Shown here one piece after another: positions 5,994 through 9,210 of a stretch of 9,210 bases of DNA (position 1 is the first letter of the stretch; each line of letters opens with the position of its first letter). Made by a program: the position numbers and the translations under genes. The notes beneath the pieces are model-generated. The model had not been told where the DNA came from. It worked only from the letters and a program-made list of their open reading frames with translations, and did no database searches. Origin of the DNA: Anaerolineales bacterium (GTDB lineage: Bacteria; Chloroflexota; Anaerolineae; Anaerolineales; UBA4823); NCBI GenBank assembly GCA_022865865.1, contig JALHTN010000209.1, positions 1 to 9,210 on the forward strand. Reading direction: 5' to 3'.

Positions 5994-7952
5994 ATGAAGA
6001 ATGAATTTGCCTTGGCGTTCAACGAAGTAATTGAAGAAAAACAACTGCCAAAGGAAGTGATCTTGGAAGCTTTAGAAGCTGCCATGGTCTCAGCCTACCG
6101 CAGGGCAGTTAATGCCTCCAATGCTCAACTTGTTGAAGCTAAAATCGACCCGGAAACGGGTAAGGTGGATCTCTTTGCGGAGAAAGAAGTCGTCGAAGAT
6201 GTTGAAGACGAACGAACTGAGGTGGCATTAGCGGATGCACAGCTCGTGGAACCGGAAGCCGAGATCGGTAGCATGGTTATCGTAGAAACTACCCCCGGCA
6301 ACTTCGGTCGTGTTGCCGCGCAAACAGCTCGCCAGGTGATCCAACAACGCATCCGTGAAGCCGAGCGGGAAGCCCAATTAGAGTATTTCAATAATCAATT
6401 GGGCGAGATCGTCAGTGGTGTTGTCCAAGCGATTAGTTCTCAAGCTGTCACCCTAGGTTTGGACAAGAAAGCGGAAGGAATAATGCCGCGCAACCAGCAA
6501 ATCCTTGGTGAACGTTTTCGTCTGCATGACAGGGTGCGCGCTTTGCTGGCTGAGGTAAAATCCACACCCCGTGGACCACAGCTAATCCTGTCCCGTGCCC
6601 ACCGAAACTTCCTGCGCCGTTTGCTTGAGAACGAAGTCCCAGAGATTTATTCCGGTTTGGTTGAAATTCGCTCTATTGCTCGTGAACCCGGTCATCGTTC
6701 AAAAGTTGCTGTCTCAGCAACTCAGGCTGGTGTAGATCCAGTAGGTGCTTGCGTTGGCATGCGTGGGGTGCGCATACAAACAATCGTACGCGAATTAAAT
6801 GACGAGAAAATCGATGTGATCGAATGGAACCCTGACCCAGCTGGCTACATCGCCAAAGCGCTCAGTCCAGCCAGAGTTACCGGAGTCTATCTTAACGAAT
6901 TAACAGGCGGAACGAAGACCGCTACCGTAATTGTACCGGAGGATCAGCTGAGTCTTGCCATTGGTAGAGATGGGCAGAATGCCCGTCTGGCAGCCAAGTT
7001 GACTGCCTGGCGGATTGATATCAAAAGCTTGCCTGAAGCAACCGGAGATGCACTTTACAGACTTCAAAATGAACCTGAACTTGCTGAAATGGCAAAAGCC
7101 GAAACCGACACGATGATCCAAATAGATGCAATCCTGGTCAAAAAGGGGGAGGGACGACCGGTTACACCAGAGGAATACACTGCTCTCAGCAAATTTGTGG
7201 ACCGGGTTGAACGCGGTATCATCGACATTCATCAGGCCGAAAGATCTGCCGAGATGGAGGTCATTGCTCAAGCTCGTGAGAAAATTCCTGCTCAGGCATT
7301 TGATATGCCTCTTGAAGAGTTGAACTTCACTGAACGAATCACCAATTTGCTGGTCGAAGCTGGAAACGAATCGGTTGGGGACTTAATCATTCAAATGGAA
7401 CTTGATTCTGATGCGATTTTGAGTTTGAATGGTATCGGTCCGAAAGCTATGGAAAATATTGAGAATACTTTAGCTGAATTGACTTACCCCGATCCGGAAG
7501 TTGAAGGAATCGAGGAAGCAGTAGAAGTAGTCGAAGAATCCGAAGCTGAAGCACAGGCAGAAGCGCGGGAGGGTGAAGAGCTCGTTGCAGAGGCAGAAGC
7601 CGTGGAAGAGCTAGAAGTACCTCAAGTAGAGGAAATTGAATCTGCTGAGCCTGAACTGGAGCCAGCGGTAGCAGCTGATCTAGAAGAAACCACTGAAGAA
7701 GCGGAATCTGAGCAAGAAACTGAAGCCTCCTTTGAAGAGATACTCGCCCTTGAACCTGACGCCTTCGATATTGATTCAGCGGAAACTGATTTCGAGGAAG
7801 ATGGTGAGGAGGACGAGGAAACTCGCAAGAAAAAGAAAGACAAGAAGAAAAAATTTGTAGAAATGGAGTATGACCCAGATCAGGATGTCGTGATCGTAAA
7901 ACGTAAACGAAAGCGAGACGAAGAAGACTGGGAAAAAGATTGGAAAATCTAA
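5994..7952 (+). CDS. nusA: Transcription termination/antitermination factor NusA with long charged C-terminal tail
   Basis: NusA binds RNA polymerase and nascent RNA and governs pausing, termination and antitermination. The 652-residue product starts at [20 protein letters not shown], the normal NusA beginning; GGAGA at 5979-5983 supports this ATG. An in-frame ATG at 5865 would add 43 residues encoded by the structured leader and is rejected. The order is the RNAP-binding N-terminal domain (1 to about 130), S1 (about 137-190), KH1 with [18 protein letters not shown] (251-268) and KH2 with [20 protein letters not shown] (314-333). A spacer is followed by a helix-hairpin-helix-like repeat ending in [17 protein letters not shown] (478-494). 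Residues about 498-610 are almost all Glu, Ala, Val and Asp. A basic block, [10 protein letters not shown] (611-620), and [15 protein letters not shown] (636-650) close the protein. Most NusA proteins are 350-500 residues, so the tail is exceptional. rnpM follows after 25 bp. Confidence 0.95.
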   Translation: MKNEFALAFNEVIEEKQLPKEVILEALEAAMVSAYRRAVNASNAQLVEAKIDPETGKVDLFAEKEVVEDVEDERTEVALADAQLVEPEAEIGSMVIVETTPGNFGRVAAQTARQVIQQRIREAEREAQLEYFNNQLGEIVSGVVQAISSQAVTLGLDKKAEGIMPRNQQILGERFRLHDRVRALLAEVKSTPRGPQLILSRAHRNFLRRLLENEVPEIYSGLVEIRSIAREPGHRSKVAVSATQAGVDPVGACVGMRGVRIQTIVRELNDEKIDVIEWNPDPAGYIAKALSPARVTGVYLNELTGGTKTATVIVPEDQLSLAIGRDGQNARLAAKLTAWRIDIKSLPEATGDALYRLQNEPELAEMAKAETDTMIQIDAILVKKGEGRPVTPEEYTALSKFVDRVERGIIDIHQAERSAEMEVIAQAREKIPAQAFDMPLEELNFTERITNLLVEAGNESVGDLIIQMELDSDAILSLNGIGPKAMENIENTLAELTYPDPEVEGIEEAVEVVEESEAEAQAEAREGEELVAEAEAVEELEVPQVEEIESAEPELEPAVAADLEETTEEAESEQETEASFEEILALEPDAFDIDSAETDFEEDGEEDEETRKKKKDKKKKFVEMEYDPDQDVVIVKRKRKRDEEDWEKDWKI

Positions 7953-7977
7953 TTCTGCGCACAGAAGAGTAGTTTAC

Positions 7978-8262
7978 GTGCCAAAGAAACCAAGAAAGGG
8001 AAAACATGTTCCGCAGCGGACCTGTGTCGGATGTCGAGAGGTCCATTCTAAGAGATTGTTGATCCGAGTAGTTCGCAATCCTGAAGGAATATTTGTAGAC
8101 CCAACCGGAAAAATGGCAGGACGCGGTGCATATCTTCACGAACAGCGGCGATGTTGGGAATTAGGAATGCAGAATGCATTAGCTAAAGCACTCAAAACAG
8201 AATTAACGGTAGCGGATAAGAAGCGATTAACAGAATTTATGGCTACCTTATCTGAAGATTGA
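7978..8262 (+). CDS. rnpM: YlxR/RnpM family RNA-binding protein (DUF448)
   Basis: The 94-residue protein has the family signature RTCVGCR (14-20) and GKMAGRGAYLH (44-54), with C59 completing the conserved Cys set. The fold carries a basic patch that binds RNA; the Bacillus subtilis homologue YlxR, renamed RnpM, binds the RNase P RNA and modulates its activity. GTG at 7978 is used because the frame has no earlier start near the usual N-terminus; only a poor AGAAGAG-like ribosome site precedes it. It sits between nusA and infB, the standard place for this gene, and is probably co-transcribed with nusA. The ylxQ gene that often follows it is missing. Confidence 0.92.
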   Translation: MPKKPRKGKHVPQRTCVGCREVHSKRLLIRVVRNPEGIFVDPTGKMAGRGAYLHEQRRCWELGMQNALAKALKTELTVADKKRLTEFMATLSED

Positions 8263-8315
8263 TCTACGAATTATATAGCTGTGATGAGTGATTTTTGGGG
8301 ATTTCTTGGCAATAA

Positions 8316-8343
8316 CATACTGGCTAGCGAGTATAGCATACTG
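8316..8343 (+). repeat. Repeated CATACTG with overlapping near-palindrome, operator-like
   Basis: CATACTG occurs at 8316-8322 and again at 8337-8343, 21 bp apart or two helical turns. The first copy lies within the 18-bp near-palindrome ATACTGGCTAGCGAGTAT (8317-8334), which is symmetric except for one G-G position. It could be a protein-binding site or an RNA stem; neither is proven. Confidence 0.35.
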
Positions 8344-8400
8344 AGATAAGCGCCTAATTCGGTCTAAAAAAACTCGCTTCAAGTGGCCGCAAGCAGTATA

Positions 8401-8415
8401 TGGCAGGAGGTGCCA
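8401..8415 (+). promoter_or_regulatory. infB ribosome-binding site displayed in a hairpin loop
   Basis: TGGCA (8401-8405) and TGCCA (8411-8415) form a perfect 5-bp stem whose 5-nt loop is exactly the Shine-Dalgarno GGAGG (8406-8410). The ATG follows one base after the stem, 6 nt from the GGAGG. This is by far the strongest Shine-Dalgarno in the window and fixes the infB start. Confidence 0.7.
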
Positions 8416-8416
8416 A

Positions 8417-9210
8417 ATGGGCGAGAACGGACATAATATAGCAATTGAATTACCCCCCATAATCACAGTCAGGGAACTGGCAGACACAATCCAGGCCAGT
8501 CCGATTGAAGTTATCAAGACTTTAATGGCCAACGGGGTCATGGCCAATATCAACCAGCAAATTGATTTCGATACTGCAGCTATTGTGGCAGGCGAGATGG
8601 GTTACGATGCAACCCTGGAAACCCAAGAAGCGGGAGCGGGTGATGAGATCGGAGAAATCCCACTCTGGCGGCGAGTGATTGCAAATGAGAACCCGGATGA
8701 ATTAGTCTACCGCCCCCCCATCGTAACCATACTTGGACATGTTGATCACGGAAAAACAACTTTATTGGATGCAATTCGCCATACAAGTGTCGTCGATGAT
8801 GAAGCTGGTGGAATTACCCAGCATATTGGTGCTTATCAGGTTGAACATAACGACCGGACAATCACATTCCTCGATACCCCGGGTCATGCTGCTTTCACTG
8901 CTATGCGAGCGCGAGGTGCACAGGGAGCTGATATAGTCGTGCTGGTTGTCGCAGCAGATGATGGTGTGATGCCTCAAACGAGAGAAGCAATCGCGCATGC
9001 CAAAGCTGCTCAAATCCCCATAATCGTCGCCCTCAATAAGATTGATAAACCCAATGCCGATCCCGAACGCGTCAACCAACAACTCGCCGAGATAGGTCTG
9101 GTGCCAGATGAATGGGATGGTGACACGATTGTGGTTCCACTTTCAGCCAAACTAAGGGAGGGATTGGATGACTTGCTGGAGGCGATCCTATTGGTCGCAG
9201 AAAATTTAGA
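8417..9210 (+). CDS. infB: Translation initiation factor IF-2, 5' part (cut by window end)
   Basis: IF-2 is the GTPase that places initiator fMet-tRNA on the 30S subunit and promotes 50S joining. The 264 codons seen begin with an IF2-N domain (about 15-63, [20 protein letters not shown]) followed by a short linker. The G domain follows with G1 GHVDHGKT (107-114), the switch I region [10 protein letters not shown] (131-140), G3 DTPGH (153-157), G4 NKID (207-210) and G5 SAK (243-245). Only 106 residues precede G1, far fewer than in E. coli IF-2, so this is a compact form. The start is set by the perfect GGAGG at 8406-8410. The gene runs open past the window edge, leaving domains II-IV unseen. 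It completes the nusA-rnpM-infB cluster. Confidence 0.96.
   Translation, partial: MGENGHNIAIELPPIITVRELADTIQASPIEVIKTLMANGVMANINQQIDFDTAAIVAGEMGYDATLETQEAGAGDEIGEIPLWRRVIANENPDELVYRPPIVTILGHVDHGKTTLLDAIRHTSVVDDEAGGITQHIGAYQVEHNDRTITFLDTPGHAAFTAMRARGAQGADIVVLVVAADDGVMPQTREAIAHAKAAQIPIIVALNKIDKPNADPERVNQQLAEIGLVPDEWDGDTIVVPLSAKLREGLDDLLEAILLVAENL

Larger units (their letters stand above)
8263..8416 (+). other. Intergenic region between rnpM and infB, no gene seen
   Basis: This 154-bp stretch occupies the place where many bacteria carry ylxQ. It holds no convincing reading frame. A 21-codon frame (8284-8349) has no ribosome site or recognisable sequence. It contains an operator-like repeat group (8316-8343), a run of seven A residues near 8367, and the infB ribosome-binding hairpin. 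No good terminator and no promoter with two acceptable elements was found, so co-transcription of infB with rnpM is plausible but not shown. Confidence 0.6.

Noticed and set aside
7447..8139. Long minus-strand frame of 230 codons opposite nusA and rnpM
   Set aside because: It is the antisense shadow of the Glu-rich tail (GAA/GAG read as Leu-, Phe- and Ser-rich sequence), overlaps two firmly identified genes and shows no domain.
8284..8349. 21-codon frame between rnpM and infB as a leader peptide or ylxQ remnant
   Set aside because: No ribosome-binding site, no codon run that suggests attenuation, and no resemblance to L7Ae/YlxQ proteins.

Overview
The window looks like chromosomal DNA of a bacterium near 50% GC, most likely Chloroflexota (Anaerolineae-like). 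That placement is an inference from gene style. It rests on the DHH-CBS-tRNA nucleotidyltransferase fusion, a NusA with a long charged tail, a compact IF-2, a nusA-rnpM-infB cluster and a weak Shine-Dalgarno tradition. No rRNA or tRNA gene, CRISPR array, transposase or phage gene was seen.

Left part (1-2515). Two genes read leftward as one unit: a small all-alpha MazG-type nucleotide pyrophosphohydrolase and, 6 bp after its stop, a LOG/SLOG-family nucleotide-processing protein that runs off the window. They start from a near-consensus promoter so close to the mazG-type ATG that the mRNA should be leaderless. Next comes a decayed 3' end of an ABC-2 type exporter ATPase with at least two frameshifts. 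It is followed 17 bp later by an intact solitary beta-type DNA amino-methyltransferase, probably N4-cytosine. A 71-codon gene of unknown function converges on the methyltransferase; it too has a consensus -10 placed for leaderless transcription.

Middle part (2516-5835). A large gene encodes an 891-residue protein joining a DHH/DHHA1 phosphoesterase, a CBS pair and a class II tRNA nucleotidyltransferase. It is followed by a GNAT acetyltransferase in the same direction.

Right part (5836-9210). This is the transcription/translation cluster nusA - rnpM (ylxR) - infB, with infB cut by the window edge. A promoter after the GNAT gene should give a nusA leader of about 120 nt. The leader carries a perfect 10-bp hairpin resembling the leader found before rimP-nusA operons in other bacteria, plus a competing pairing, although rimP itself is absent here. 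ylxQ, often found between rnpM and infB, is also absent. In its place is a 154-bp gap with operator-like repeats and a hairpin that presents the infB Shine-Dalgarno exactly in its loop.

No wholly new multi-gene system is visible. The most interesting signals are regulatory: the nusA leader, the infB ribosome-binding hairpin and the two leaderless promoters. The charged NusA tail and the MazG-LOG pairing come next.
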